Source of the DNA: Dillenia suffruticosa
Taxonomy: Eukaryota; Streptophyta; Magnoliopsida; Dilleniales; Dilleniaceae
DNA: 64,000 nt
NCBI GenBank assembly: GCA_033439265.1
Contig: JAVTVX010000012.1
Coordinates: 16,874,501 to 16,938,500, forward strand
Direction of reading: 5' to 3'
Positions within the stretch are counted from its first letter, which is position 1. Every line of letters starts with the position of its first letter. The translations under genes were made by a program, and so were the position numbers. The notes beneath the pieces were generated by a model that was not told where the DNA came from, searched no databases, and saw only the letters and a program-made list of their open reading frames with translations. This document shows, one piece after another, positions 11,190 to 24,284 of this stretch.

Positions 11190-13505
11190 TGTAAGGTCCT
11201 ATTTTGAAGAATCATTAAAGCATATATTTACATTTGCATTTTATTGAATACATTTAAATTTTTTGTATTACATTTTGCTAAAATTCATTGATTTTTAAGT
11301 GTGACTCATACTTTTATTTTAGTGGTTTCACCATAGATCGATTATATTAAAATTAACATAAATCAGCAAATAGGAATGGTCTGAATAAACCAACAAGAGA
11401 ACCAGAATTAGGGTTTAGTGTGGAACCTACTAAAAAAAGAAAGGAAAAGAAAAAGTGAGAAATGCCACGCCCTCACATGACATGGCTTCTTACTTGACAC
11501 ATGGCACTTACACCTTTGATATGTCACCATGCTTAGGGGGCCTCACAACCCATTTTGGATGGAAATGAGAGAGATGGAGAGAGGAAGGTCTTTCATTCTT
11601 AAATTTCATTCACATTTTCCTCTTTCTCCTCCCAAAAACTAAACCCTAACTTTATGAAAAGTGTCCTTTAAGCTTAGATTAAGTAACTTCCATCCATATA
11701 GTTATTATCCTTGGCACAAAGAGACATGGAAGAGCTCTAAAATAAGTTTAGAATATATGGAAAGCAAGGAAGTTAGAGGAAGAAGAGCATAAAAGAATAA
11801 AGAAGAATTAGAAGTTTGGAAAGACAAGTATTATATTTGTGTTTATTTAATTGATTCCTAATGATCATGTATGACATGTTTTACATGTGGTTATGATACT
11901 AGAACAAGGATAAAATAGATTAGGAAGAAAGGAATCACATTTTGAAATGAAAAACTAGTCGTTCTACATGCTGGGTAGTTTGACCATGTTTTAGTTTTTG
12001 ACTCATAACTTATTCTACACAACTGCAAATTGAGTGAGATTTTCCTTTTATGCGAGTAGACTTCCATAACTTTAAAATGACATATAATTTGAAGAGTTTC
12101 ATTAAGAATTTGATTTTTAGTGATTTTTCACAATAGCACATTTTTTTAAAGAAAACTGCTCTCTTTCAGTTCTGCTTATATGCTAAATTTTATCTCGATT
12201 TTTAAGTACCTTCTGGGCTAAATTAGACTAACCTCTAAACATAAAAATGGCTCTATGTCTTACCTTTAGACCGCAACCGGAATCATCTCAATCCAATATG
12301 TGCAGAAAAAGTTATGTTAATTTCTCTATAATTGTGCAAGCTGTATTATGAGTTTTAGATTATAATTTTGATTAATTTGGGCGTAATTTGAATTGAACCA
12401 AACTATAAATATGAAAGTTATAGTCTTGTATTTTATTTTTAAGTGGTAGTTAGAATCACCTTAATCTGAGCACTTTAGTTTGAGTTATAGCACTTTTCTT
12501 AAAACTACTTGTGCTAGAAATTTATTTATTAAGTTCTTGGGTACACAATTAGTTGTATAGCATGTATAATTTTGATGTTGGATTGCAACTTTAAAGTTGT
12601 GGTGAATTATGGTCTTTGTGGTCATGACTTTATGAGAATCACAAAAAAATATAAAGAGAAAATGATAACATAAAGATATCTTTGAAAGTTTTGTGAAGTC
12701 TGTAGATGAACCTTGAGGTATATAGCTGGTATATGGAGTTTCGAAAGTTTTGCGAACTCTGTGAGCGAAATTTGAAAAATTATGGATGTATCTTTTCTCC
12801 CTACGAGAGTAGAATTAAAAACAAGTGTAGTATTTGATGTGTCTAATCCAAAAAAACCTATATTTCATTTAGAAATTCCAAATTTTGGCTTACTTGTTTT
12901 AGACCCTATTCTATTTCTTTCTCTAATTATTAAGTTAAAATTAGAACAACAAAGATAGAGAAAGGTAATGAATCTAAAGTGGCACTCGCACTTATTTCCT
13001 TAGGAATACTTGAGAAAGGTAATACTTGCCTGCTTGTCACACATTCTAGTAGTCCCCTATGTACTTGCTTAGCTTATATTGACCCTGTTATCCTTACTTT
13101 CAGGTGATCCAAGAGACGAGCAGGAATCATTTTATTTGAGTTTCACATGAAACCATATTTTGAGGATTTTATTTAAACTTTTATTTCTATTCTATTAATA
13201 TAAATAATTTATATGAACTTTAAACATACCCTTTAACAAAAAGTCAACTTTATTTATATTGTCATGCTAATGTAATGTTTTACATGATCCTTTTTGGACG
13301 TTTGCTCACCCTGATAGCTTGGTTGACTCTTATTTCTCTTCATTTAGGTTTCAACATCCAAATGAGTACATAGCGGAGATTTTGTGCCATGAGGTCCATT
13401 TTGTAGTTTGATATCATGTTTTCATAAGATGCTTTTATGATGTGTAAGTCATGTTTTTTTCTAAGTTTCATAGCATATTAAGCTTTGGATTCTAATGTTT
13501 ATTAT
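11190..13505 (+). mobile_element. LTR-like insertion in XRCC2 copy A (family not determined)
   Basis: Similarity to XRCC2 copy B stops abruptly at about 11189, and the next bases are tgtaaggtcc, a plausible LTR start. The stretch is non-coding in all frames. Text such as tttttgactcataacttatt and tctacacaactgc (about 11990-12020) is of a kind that I recall from long plant gypsy LTRs. Its last 400 bases recur at 15845-16225. No partner LTR, primer site or protein domain is visible, so the class is only a guess. Confidence 0.35.
13100..13505 (+). repeat. Direct repeat, left copy (partner at 15845-16225)
   Basis: This copy runs from ttttatttgagtttcaca to agctttggattctaatg. It shares long words with the right copy, including aatgttttacatgatcct and ggtttcaacatccaaatg. 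It is probably the distal part of an LTR. The copies differ by many small changes, so the event is old. Confidence 0.75.
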
Positions 13506-13565
13506 TATCGACGGATTTTTTTATGTCAATAATTTTCCGTTACTGATACCGTATTTTCTTATAGT
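13506..13565 (+). mobile_element. Fragment of a CACTA element end
   Basis: The 60 bases with gacggatttttttatgtcaa, ataattttccgtta and ccgtattttcttatag match the right end of the intact CACTA element (19310-19366). Only this one end is present. It lies directly at the boundary of the left direct repeat. Confidence 0.55.
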
Positions 13566-15844
13566 AAGTTTTATTATTTAGTTATGCATACTCTTGGTTC
13601 CCTCTTTGGTTTTGATTTTCCAAGACAAATGGATGCATTTGGATATATAAACATCTTGATCCCTAAAGAAAAATTATCATAATTTGATGGTATCAAACCA
13701 TAATAGTTTGATTTGTTCTCTCGAAAATAATTATGATGCAGTTATGACATCAAACATTTTTTATGTCGTAAATCCTTATTATATAGAATTACAAAATTTG
13801 ATAGAACTAAAATCTAATCATTTTTAATTTATATTTTTTTCTTTTACAAAGATTTACCGTAAATAATAAACTTTAATTCAAAATTATTTCATATAAAAGA
13901 TTTCTTAAACTATAATCATTATTGTAGGATCGAAGTTGGTTGCTCTTGACATGACAACCGCAATCAATATGGGCGAGGATTCTCACCTGGGCCAACAATA
14001 GGCCATTTAGTAGTTGCATATGTTATGTATCTCATTTTATGTTTTAGGTGCCGGTGAGATATAGATCAATTAATATTATTTTTCTTTTTAAAGATTTCGA
14101 TTTTGAGTTTTACAGGAAAAAAGTGTAAACAAGTGTATTTTATATATCTCAACTTGATTTCTTTGATATTGCAAATATGTAATATTATATAATCAATATT
14201 TAGTTGATTTAGTGATTGAATACTAATAACGATTAAATAAGTTCTTGAATTTGAATCTTTAGGATCAATGTACTTAATATATATTTTAAACAAAAGTGAC
14301 ATTTTATATATTTATATCATTTTAAATGGATGACACGAAGAAAGAGCAAAAAAATAAAATGAAGAGTGTTGTTTCATTTCATGTAAGTATGGTAGGGCAA
14401 TATGTTACTATGACCGCTTGGCTTCCATACGTTTTGAGTGCTTCAATAGCGGTAGATCTGACATATTCATATCGGCTTGCAAATGCTTTTGTGCAAAAGG
14501 AGTCTCTCTCCCTCTCTCTCTCTCATACACACACATACATATTTTGATGGGGTCTCTAATCTGGCTTCTAAAATTGATGATTCTTTCTATTTACACTTCT
14601 TATTGGACTCTTCCGCTAAAATGGAAAAAGAAATATTGTTTGCCTTTTTATTTGTTTTGTGTGAGTTGGGAAACTATGGCAATGGAGGAATCTCATTTAA
14701 GAAGAAATTTCTTTCTTTCTTTTTTCTTTTTTCTTTTTTTCTACCAATCTATATCCAGATTTTATTCGATTAATTCAATCTAAATACTGTGGAATCCATT
14801 AAGGGATTTGCTCTCTCAAATTCTATTTCTCTATTTTTATGACTCAAATCTGAGATCTATAGTTAAGAGAATATAGTATCCTATCACTACACTCATAGGA
14901 GTTTGGGGGTGGAGCTTTCTTCTTTTCTTCATTTTTTCCCTTTATTTGATTAAATAGGGAATTATTTGCATCCCATGTTGTTTATAAAATTATAAATCTT
15001 ACGCTTATGCTTAATTTTTTCCCACATAATGAAATGGGAAGGTTGTGATTGCATCGAATCTTATGCTTATAATTTGTGTGCCATGATCCTCCATGCTTAG
15101 GTGACGTTTGGTCCATACTCGAGAATTAAAATCATGATCGAAATGAAAAATTCTAGAAATCGAAATCGAAATTATAATCCGATTCAAATTTTAGAATGGA
15201 CATGATTACTATTTTTGATATTTCATTTATATATCTTTCAAAATAAAAATCATTTAATTGTCAATTTTATCTTTCATAAAATATTTTTATGATTTAAAAT
15301 ATTTTTATTAAAAATTATGTGATGGACTCTCATAATAAATTTATAAATTTATAATAAAATTAGTGGATAAAATTAATAAATAAATGATTAATTAACAATA
15401 TGCATCCCACCAACCTCTCTCTTTTGCTCTAACAATGCCGGAACTTCCTATAAACAAGTCACTAGAGCCTCACCTTGACCTTGAACTCCTTCATCCTCCT
15501 CCGAAACCATCAATTTGCTTTCCAAATCGCATCTTTCTTTGATCTCGTGATTCTAAATGTCCTTAAACCGGCCACGTCAGGGAGAGGTTGCTTGGGGACA
15601 AGAGGAGCAAAATCAATAGGAGAAAGAAATGAAGAGGAAGAAGAGGAAGACCACCATGGGAAAGGAACCCAGGATTGTTGAGGATGGAAGCTAAGCTCTG
15701 GCTAGTACTATCATCAGAGATAGATTTGAACAAGGAAGGAGAGGAGGAAGAAGCATAACTAGTTTGATCGAGAGAGAGAGAGAGTTGTGTAATGGAAGGG
15801 TAAAAAGGACACTTACCTTTCTTGGGTTTCATAGATGTGTTTTA
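13566..15844. other. AT-rich spacer with no supported gene
   Basis: No conserved protein or RNA is seen. The stretch includes a CT/CA microsatellite (about 14503-14540), a T-rich tract (14700-14745) and a gtgacgtttggt word at about 15102, which is typical of hAT-like MITE termini but has no visible partner end. Open frames at 14326-14783 overlap in three frames and are low complexity. Confidence 0.5.
15563..15832 (-). other. Ser/Leu-rich open frame of unknown origin, possibly a decayed exon
   Basis: The minus-strand frame starts MKPKKGKCPF and includes SISDDSTSQSLASILNNPG, then a Leu-rich end. A donor-like AAAG|GTAAGT lies right after the first five codons. In the neighbouring frame the text continues as SEEDEGVQGQGEA (about 15490). 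It reads more like a decayed host exon than random AT-rich DNA, since it is locally GC-richer than its surroundings, but I do not recognise the family. Confidence 0.2.
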
Positions 15845-16225
15845 CTCTAGCCCGGTCGTTTTATTTGAGTTTTACACGAAACTCATATTTTGAGGATTTT
15901 AGTTAAATCTTTGTTTTTATTCTATTAATCCAAATAATTTATATGAGATCTTATAATCAAAAATCAACTTCATTTATATTGTTCTGTGAATGTAATGTTT
16001 TACATGATCCTTTTTAACGTTTGCTCACTCTGATAGCTTGGTTGATTGTTATTCTCTTCGTTTAGGTTTCAACATCCAAATGAGTACATAACAGAGATTT
16101 TGTGCCATGCGATCCATTTTGTAGTTTTATATTATGTTTTCATGAGATGCTTTTATGATGTGTAAGTCATTTTTTTTTCTAAGTTTCATAGCATATTAAG
16201 CTTTGGATTCTAATGTTTATGCTTT
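15845..16225 (+). repeat. Direct repeat, right copy (partner at 13100-13505)
   Basis: It repeats the same order of words as 13100-13505 in the same orientation, then continues about 120 bases further before a long poly(A) tract. Confidence 0.75.
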
Positions 16226-16363
16226 TTAATGCTTAGAGTTATGTTCTTTATGAGTATGCCTTCCTTATGTTTTAAGAGTTTATGTGGTCGTGGTCCTAGT
16301 ATGGCCTTAGGGCAAGCCATTTGTACTCATGATTATATCATATTAGTTAAATTCAAAAGTTTA

Positions 16364-16364
<1 letters not shown>

Positions 16365-16406
<42 letters not shown>
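16365..16406 (+). repeat. Poly(A) tract of about 41 bases
   Basis: The adenine run follows aaaagtttact and directly precedes the short tandem array. It could be the tail of a retroposed sequence, but no target duplication was found. Confidence 0.85.
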
Positions 16407-16408
<2 letters not shown>

Positions 16409-16419
16409 TAATAATACTC

Positions 16420-16665
16420 AAAAAGACAAATAAAATGGTACCACTAATACTTATAAAAACAAACCAAGATAGACAAGATGGTACTAAATACTTATACAAA
16501 ATTAAGGAAAATAAAATAGTGACTTTTAATACATACATAAAATTAAGGTAAGTCAAACGATACTTCTAATACTTAAACAAAATAATGAAAATCAAAATGG
16601 TATATTTTAATGCTTATATACAAACCAAAGACAAATGAAATGATCTTTCATAATACTTACTTTCG
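16420..16665 (+). repeat. Tandem array of about six degenerate 42-bp units
   Basis: Units share the pattern aaaatggtac..taatacttata.aaaa followed by an A-rich spacer. They begin at about 16432, 16473, 16510, 16554, 16593 and 16638. Units diverge strongly from each other. There is no coding content. Confidence 0.6.
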
Positions 16666-17639
16666 GGAGATTTTGTTGCTTTTCCTAAAATTCCCCATTT
16701 TTGAATGAGTTCTTACTCTTAACCTAATTTGGCCATAATTTTCTAATATATATATATATATAAAGTTATTCGTAGTATATCTTAATAAAAGGATTATATT
16801 TTGAAATTAGAGTTTGATTCTTGAATATTTGAAATTATACTTTTACCCATAAACTTTTAAAAACTATTTTTTTAACCCAAATATACTTGAAATATTTTGT
16901 AGACATGCCCTATAACAATGGAAAGGATTTATAAAAATTTTCAAAAATTTTTACAGAGAATATTTAAAAAGGATAAATTTTTTAAAAATATTTTCAAATT
17001 GGATACAACCATTATAAAATTAATACAAAAATTAATATATGGACTCTTTACAATATTATTGAAAGAATAATAACAAACTATCTAGAGAGAGTGAATAGGT
17101 TATTCATTACACTTTTGATTTTTCTGGGTTTTGAATGAAGATTAAGAACAGAGCAAAAAAAAAATCAACACAGAGAATTTATAATAATTTCACCCAGATT
17201 TAATTTGAATTTTCCAATTCACTATTTTCTACCAAAATAGTATACACAACTAATTTACCCATGTGCTATTTAGACTTTATAAGTATTTTACTCAAATGCT
17301 CTCCGCTAACTTTGTAGAGAAGCTAGTAAACCTAATTTGTTTTTCACACAAATACCTTTTTAACTCAAATCAAAAGAGCAATTTCTTTTGATCTTCTATA
17401 ACTTTTTGAAGGTGAAATAGAAGTACAAGAATGAAACTTAAACTTCAAATTAATCGTTAAAGCCCAAAAAGGAATACAACACAAAGAAGATTAAACTCAC
17501 TAAAAATTGTCATTTGATTTTGTTCACTTATGCTTCAAAAGATATTCAATCTTCACTTGAGGAGCTGTATTTATAAGTTTGAGAAAGAGATAATCGTTGA
17601 GTTTCATTTAATATTGAAATAGCTTTTTTGATTCACTAG

Positions 17640-18560
17640 CCATTATTCACATCGAGTTGATTCCTTTCTCTAGGTCGACTGTGTTTTGAATTTTGTATTG
17701 TTCAACACTAGTACAAGTCGACTTCATATATATGTCACGTCAACTTGAGCGGTATTCTACTTGAATATTTTTGCTATACTGCTTATACAACTTGGCTTGT
17801 TCTCTCTTCTGGTTAGCTATTGCTTGTCAGTATTTAAACATTTTCACATTGTGGATCGTGCAAATTGATTTGTACTTTCTTGAGGTCAACATGGTCTTTA
17901 TTTTGCTTAAGTGTTTTCACCTTTTTTCTTTGTGTAGGTCGACTTGTATATGCATCTGGTTGACTTGAACTTGATGGTACTTAAGCATTTTTACTTTATA
18001 GCTAGTGCAGATCAACTTGGAATTGCTTTTTAGTCAACTTGGGCTTGTTGGTAAGCATTTTTACCTCATGGTTCATGCAAGTAAACTTCGTATTGTTTTC
18101 TGGTCAACTTAGGCTTGTTGGCAAGTAAGTATTTTTACTTAAGTACTTGTTGGTGTTTAAGCACTTAACTATTGTTACTTTATTGTTTGTGTAGGTCATT
18201 AGCTTTGACATTAGGTTGACTTAAATTGTATTTTGCTCAAACATTTTCACTTTACTGCCTATGCAAGTTGACTTATGTTGGCTTCAATTTGACTCGTGCT
18301 CAATAGTATTTAGGTATTTTTGCTTTGCAGCTCGTATGGGTTGATTTGTTTTGCTTCTCTGGTCGACATGAGGAATACTATGTGAAGTTCAACTTAATAC
18401 AAGTCGACTTGCTTGGATTATCTAGTCAACTTGTATTTAATGTAGCTTAAATATATTTTACATTGTAACTCATGCAAATTGACTTAATGATGCTTATAGT
18501 GAACTAGTGAAAGTGTTTTGTGAGACCTAAGTTTGCACAAGTTAACTTGAGCAATGATTA
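17640..18560. repeat. Array of GTCGACTT / GTCAACTT / GTTGACTT words
   Basis: Variants of (A/G)GTYRACTTG recur every 20-60 bases, often followed by a short phrase such as taagcatttttac or gtatttaagcattt. This makes a looser higher-order repeat. Many copies contain TTGACT/AGTCAA, the WRKY W-box core. The array resumes at 19370-19765 and 25492-26100 on the far sides of the inserted elements. Confidence 0.7.
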
Positions 18561-18579
18561 GATAGCTTGTGCTCAATAA

Positions 18580-19366
18580 CACTACTAGAAAACGGACTTT
18601 CAGCGACGGAGAAATCCGTCGCTGAAAGTCCCTTTTCCGTCGCTGAAAGACATCAGCGACAGATTTTTTCCGTCGCTAAATCCGTCGCAAAAAGTGACCC
18701 CGCTAATTTTTAGCGACCGATTTTTTTACAAAATAAAATAATATTATTCTTTGCAAAATAAAATAAAAATAATAAGAATTATTAAATAAAATTTTAAAAT
18801 TAAAATTAAAAATAATTTATTATAAAATAATAAAATAATTTTAATCTTACTTAAAATAAAAAATAAAAAATTTGCAAAAATAAAATAATATTACTCTTTG
18901 AAAAAAAATAATAAGAATTATTAAATAAAATTAAAAAATTAAAAATTAAAATAAATAATAAATAATAAATAATAAATAAAATAAATAATAAATAAATAAA
19001 TCCGTCACTAATCCGTCGGTAATCTGTCGCTAATTTTCCATCGGTAATTCGTCGCTAATTTTCGGTCGCTAATCCGTCGCTAAAAGTTGTAAATATATTT
19101 TTTTAATTTTTTTTTCTTTCACCAATTCACCGACCGAAATTAGCGACGGAATATTTCCGTGGCTAAAAATTCCGTTAGTAATCGTTGCTGATAATTTTAT
19201 AATATATATATATATTTTTTTTTTAGGGTTTAGCGATGGAAATATATCTGTCGCTAATCTCTCAGTAAAAAATCTGACGTTAATCCGTCGCAAATCCATT
19301 ATTATTACCGACGGATATTTTTCCGTCGATAATTTTCCGTCGCTAAAGCCGTATTTTTTGGTAGTG
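18580..19366. mobile_element. Non-autonomous CACTA (CMC/EnSpm) transposon, complete ends
   Basis: It starts cactactagaaaacggac and ends ttttttggtagtg, so the termini CACTAC...GTAGTG are inverted. It is flanked by TAA on both sides (18577-18579 and 19367-19369), the 3-bp target duplication of this superfamily. Subterminal regions carry many copies of CGACGGA/TCCGTCGC. The 250-base interior is AT-rich with no transposase. At 787 bp it would depend on an enzyme supplied elsewhere. Confidence 0.9.
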
Positions 19367-19765
19367 TAAGCTTGGAGTTTTTCATTGCGATGCTCATGTA
19401 GGTCGCCTTTGAGTTTATGCAAGTTGACTTGTTTGTCCCATAGGTTGAGCACACTTGAAGACTAGAAGATCTTTTTGTATAGATGTTTTATCAACTTTTC
19501 CATGTCAACTTCTTTATATTTTAGGTCAACTTATTGCTTCTTCAGGTCGACTTCAAACATACTTCAGGTTGACTCATTGTTATTTCAAGTTGATTCATTA
19601 TTATTTCAAGTTGACTCGTCTCTTTCTTAATTTCATTACTCCTTGAGTCTTTCATCTTTGGGCTTGCTTGTGATCTCTTCAGGTCAATTTCTCCTTATTT
19701 CTGGTCAACTTGTAACTTGATTAGCTTCAGTTTTCATCAGTTATACTCCTTTGATCTTGAGCAAG

Positions 19766-20945
19766 TGTTATGGACCTCAGAAGAGCCATGCAAAATATTA
19801 GGGGTAGAGCAAGACATGTAGCAGCAAGGCGATAGCCTATGGGAGCTATTGAGGTAGCCGTACAAGCCACAACATGCACGGGTAACACATGTATACGACA
19901 CTTGGACAAGAAGCAACCCTATGTCAATGTGGAGCAACACTTAAGCAAAGGATACCTAATGCATATAAGGCTCTTGGAAACCATAGATGGCAAGGAAAAG
20001 CACAGAGGAATGGCTGTGATCTTAGAAGGACACATGCATGAACCGCAGCTCAAGAATACACAGTGACAAGGGCGCAAGACTAAGGACTTGAGTGATGGAG
20101 CCCTAGTGTAATTAGAACTCTTAAGAATCCTACTTCAACCAAAATTCCCAAAGGAACAAGAAGTACTTCAACAAGTAGTCCTAAAGGAACAAGAAGTCCT
20201 ACTCCAACAAGAAGTTCTGGAGCACAAGGAGTCCTAAATTAGTAAGACGTCCTAATACAAGGAGGAGTTCTAATGTAAGGAGAAGTTATTCCTAAGTTAG
20301 AAGTCCTAGAGCGATACAAAGTCCAAACGGAGAAGTAGTCCCAAGGGACAAGAAGTCTTGATCCAAGTCAAGTCTACCCAGAAAAGGTTGAGTTATACGA
20401 GGAGATAGCAAGTCCACTGCAATCGAATCCTAGTGTAACTCTCAACCAAAGAGGAAGATTAAGACAACTTAGACTAACAAATTTATTTTATTAGAAATTT
20501 GGTCTTAGTAAGGGATTAGATTAAATAAGAATGGTTTAAGATTTGGTTTTTAAAGTTTTATTTAAAGTGTTACCCCTAGAGCTAACAATAAAGTCTATAA
20601 ATATCTCATAGTAGCAAGTTGTCTAGTATGGTCTCGTATGTATTATGTTTTCATTCAATTAAATTAATAAAGCTTAGTTCTTTCTTCCAAGTAAGAGCTA
20701 ATTTAGGAGCATAAGAGAGTGATCATTTCTTGTGTTATACCACATTTTGAGAGATCCCTATTGTGCAAAGAGGTGAGGATCACAAGTGAACCGAGTATGA
20801 GTAAGTGATCCACTATTATCCAACTTCTTAATCCTAATGCTAACCTTCACATATGACACACATTCATATGACATAGGTGCTACAAAAGAGGGCTGCATTC
20901 CATTCTACTATACAAACCACATCCAATAGCTTGTTGCCCCCTACA
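19766..20945 (+). repeat. 5' LTR of the 19.8-25.5 kb gypsy element
   Basis: TG start, CA end, about 1180 bp. The middle (20140-20350) is built from degenerate repeats of agaagtcctactccaacaag-type words, also present in the 3' LTR at 24640-24900. Confidence 0.85.
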
Positions 20946-23900
20946 GCTTGGTGCTTTCATTGAGAGGACAATATTTAATCCAACTGTGAGGCAAATATCT
21001 ACCAACCATGAAGCTGTATATTGCCCATGGCCAAGCTATCCAAGCAACCCAGCCAACATAAGCATATAGAAGCTTTAGAGGTGCAGATCGAGACTTTACA
21101 TGCTATCATTCAGGAATCCAATGAGTGTTTGGCTCGATTAGAGCAAAACATGCTAGCTATCTTGATTTGTTGCAAACCACGCAACTTGGGACAAGTACAG
21201 AAAGGAAGAGAGGCCACCACGGTCAAGGTCTGCACGATGTTCACATTTTAAGCAGTGAAGATGACCCATCCAATGCACTCAAGTGAAATCCGAGTCCTCT
21301 AGCAATAGGGGGAGGATGACTCAAAGCCTTTAGGCCATGAGAGGAAGAATGGCCAAGAAAAAGTAAATAAGACCATCATTAGCTAAGATCATGGACTATC
21401 AAGCACAAACTTGATTTTTCCAAGTTCCAAGATGGAGATCCAAGTGCATGGGTTTCTCTTGCTGAGATCTACTTCAGTTACTACCTTGCGAACAAGTATG
21501 AGAAAATGAGGATTGTTGGATTCTACTTGGAGAAAGAACTACAACAATGGTTACAATGGCTTAAGGAAAGATACCATGTAAGCCATAAAAACTTGTCATG
21601 GTCTCGCCTAGTTAAGAAGCTGATGAAAAGATTCGGAGACACTTGATATGTGGACTACAATGAGGCCATATCCAAGCTAAGACAAACTGGTTCGTTGATA
21701 GACTACTAAAAGTAATTTGAAAAGCTATCTACCCTAGTCAATTGACCAGAGAAACCACTAACTAGTGCCTTTGTTGCTGGACTCAATCATGAGTTGGCAA
21801 CCAAAGTAAAAATTCAATGACCTAAGTCTTTGATGGGAAAGTTAACCAACTAGAAGATATTAGGAGGGTTGCCTAGATCCAAAGTGCTAAAAGAACACTT
21901 AAGTGGCATAATGCACCCTTTGGCAAGATAATCATAAGTCTGAATAAGCCAACCAACCCTAAAGTCCAAGCTCAAGGTGTCAAAAAGCTTTCATATGCAA
22001 AGATAGAGGTAAGACATGCAAAAGGTATTTTGTTTCAATTGTGATAAAAAGTTTGTGTCCTAACACAAGTGCTAGTCACCATAGATCTATAAGGTTAAAC
22101 CTATGAGTGATGAGCAGATCAAGATAGAAGATGAGCTAACCTATCAAGAGTCTTATCCCTATGAAAATATGGCTCAAAAAGAGGAGATTCATGATGAGGA
22201 TCCACTAATTTCCATCCATGCATTGGCTGACATCCAAGGGCCAAGGACAATATGCACACAAGCACATATTGGCAAGGGGAAGTAACCATCTTGATTGATA
22301 ATGGCTCAACGTTCAACTTTATCAATCTTAAAGTGGTCAAATCCTTAGAACTACCTATAAAAAAGGTGGAAGAGTTCAAGAGTTCAGGAGTAGCATGCAA
22401 TGAAAAGCTAAATTGTCGTGAGATCCATAAGAGTGTTAACCTACATATCCAAAGCTTGGAACTAATGGTAGATCTCTATTTTCTATCCTTGGTCAGACAA
22501 GATGTTGTTCTAGGAGTACAATGGCTTGAGAAGCTAGGCTGAATTGTTGCTGATAACAAAATAATAGAGTAGGAGTTTCTTCATAATGGTCAATAGATCA
22601 AACTAAAAATGGACAACCGAGCCATGATCAAAAGAGTGGAGATAGCACACATTTAGTCCATTGTCAAGAAAGGAGGACAAATCTTTGTCATTCAAATTTC
22701 TCCCTAACTAGCAGCTAAGGACATGGTCAAGGAAGAATCCCAATACAGCAAGGAAGACTCTCTTATCCACCAAGACATCAAGACTCTTTTGGATAAGTAC
22801 AAGTAAGTTAAAATTTTTACCAGCTACAAGGGACTTTGATCACTCAATCATCTTCAAAGATGAATCCAAACCCGTCAATGTACTACCCTATCGATATGCA
22901 TACTACCGGAAGGAAGAGATTCAAAGGTAATTTCAAGAGATGCATGAAAATGGGTCGATCTGCCTGAGCTCAAGTCCTTTTTCTAGTTGAGTTCTACTTG
23001 TCAAAAAGAAAGATGGATTGTAGAGATTTTGCACCGACCACCAAGCATTGAATCTATCAAGGATAGATTTCTTGTCCCTACCATTGATGACATGCTGGAT
23101 GAGCTAGGATGGGAAAAACACTTTTTCAAGCTAGATCATAGGGTCGGATATCACCAAATCTGAGTCAAGGAAGCGCATATGTATAATGTAGTCTTTCACA
23201 GACACAATGTCCATTATGAGTACCTTGTCATGCCCTTTGGACTTTGCAATGCACCAAGCACTTTTTCAAGCCTGAATGAGCGAGCTTTTTAGGCCCAAGT
23301 TAAGGAACTTTGTGTTGATTTTCTTTAATGACATCCCCATCTGTTCAAAAACTTAGGAAGACCACATCAAGCACTTGGAGTATATGATGCAAGCCTTAGC
23401 TAAGAATAACTTTTTCATCAAGCTGTCCAAATATCTTTTTGGCCAGCAAGAGGTTAAGTATCTTAGGCACATAATCTCAATTGACAATGTTAAAATTGAT
23501 CCAAAAAAAGTGGAAGAAATACTACCGTGGCTAAAACCTAAAACTCTAATGCAGTTTAAAGGATTTCTTAGTTTAACCGGATACTATCTCAGACTTGTCA
23601 AGGACTATGGTAATATAACGGGACCTCTGACCAATATGCTTTAGAAAGATGTTTTTTCATGGAGTGAGGCTAGCAATGAAGCCTTTGAGAAGCTGAAAAT
23701 GGCCATGAATAGAATCCCAATCTTTATAATGCCCAACTTTGAAGAAAAGTTTGAGATTCACTCGGATGTGAGCTCCATTGTCATAGGAGCTATCCTAGTT
23801 TAGAAGGAAGACCCCTAGCTATCTTAGTAAGGCTTTGGGTGAGAAAAATAAGGTTTGGTCAATGTATGCATGAGAGATGTTAACCATCATAGAAACTATT

Positions 23901-24284
23901 CGCATTTAAAGGCCTTACTTGCTAGGAAAGAGGTTCAAAATCATCACCAACCAGCAGCCCTTAAGGGCCTTGTTGGAGCAAAAAATCACCAACCTACAAT
24001 AACAAAAGTTGGTAGCCAAACTATAAGGCTATGAGTTTAAATTTGTCTACAAGCTGGGAAGAGAAAACATATTAGCCGATACCCTATCTTGCCAAGGCGA
24101 TAATAAAGTTCTCATGGCAATTTCTTATCCAACATGGAAGATTTGAGAAGAAATAAAAGCTACCATCCAAAATAATAATCAGACCTAGTAAATAGGAAAG
24201 ACCTGAGAGAACAAAATGTAATATAGAAAGAAAGCTTATCCAACATTCGACCTTGAGGGCAAGGTCATTCCCGAAGGGGGCGAC

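Noticed and set aside
14326-14783. Three overlapping open frames of up to 121 codons
   Set aside because: All three frames are open together over a CT/CA microsatellite and T-rich DNA, which is a composition effect.
17640-18560. CRISPR-like or satellite array
   Set aside because: The recurring words are 8-12 bases with irregular spacing and no constant repeat length, in a plant LTR context.
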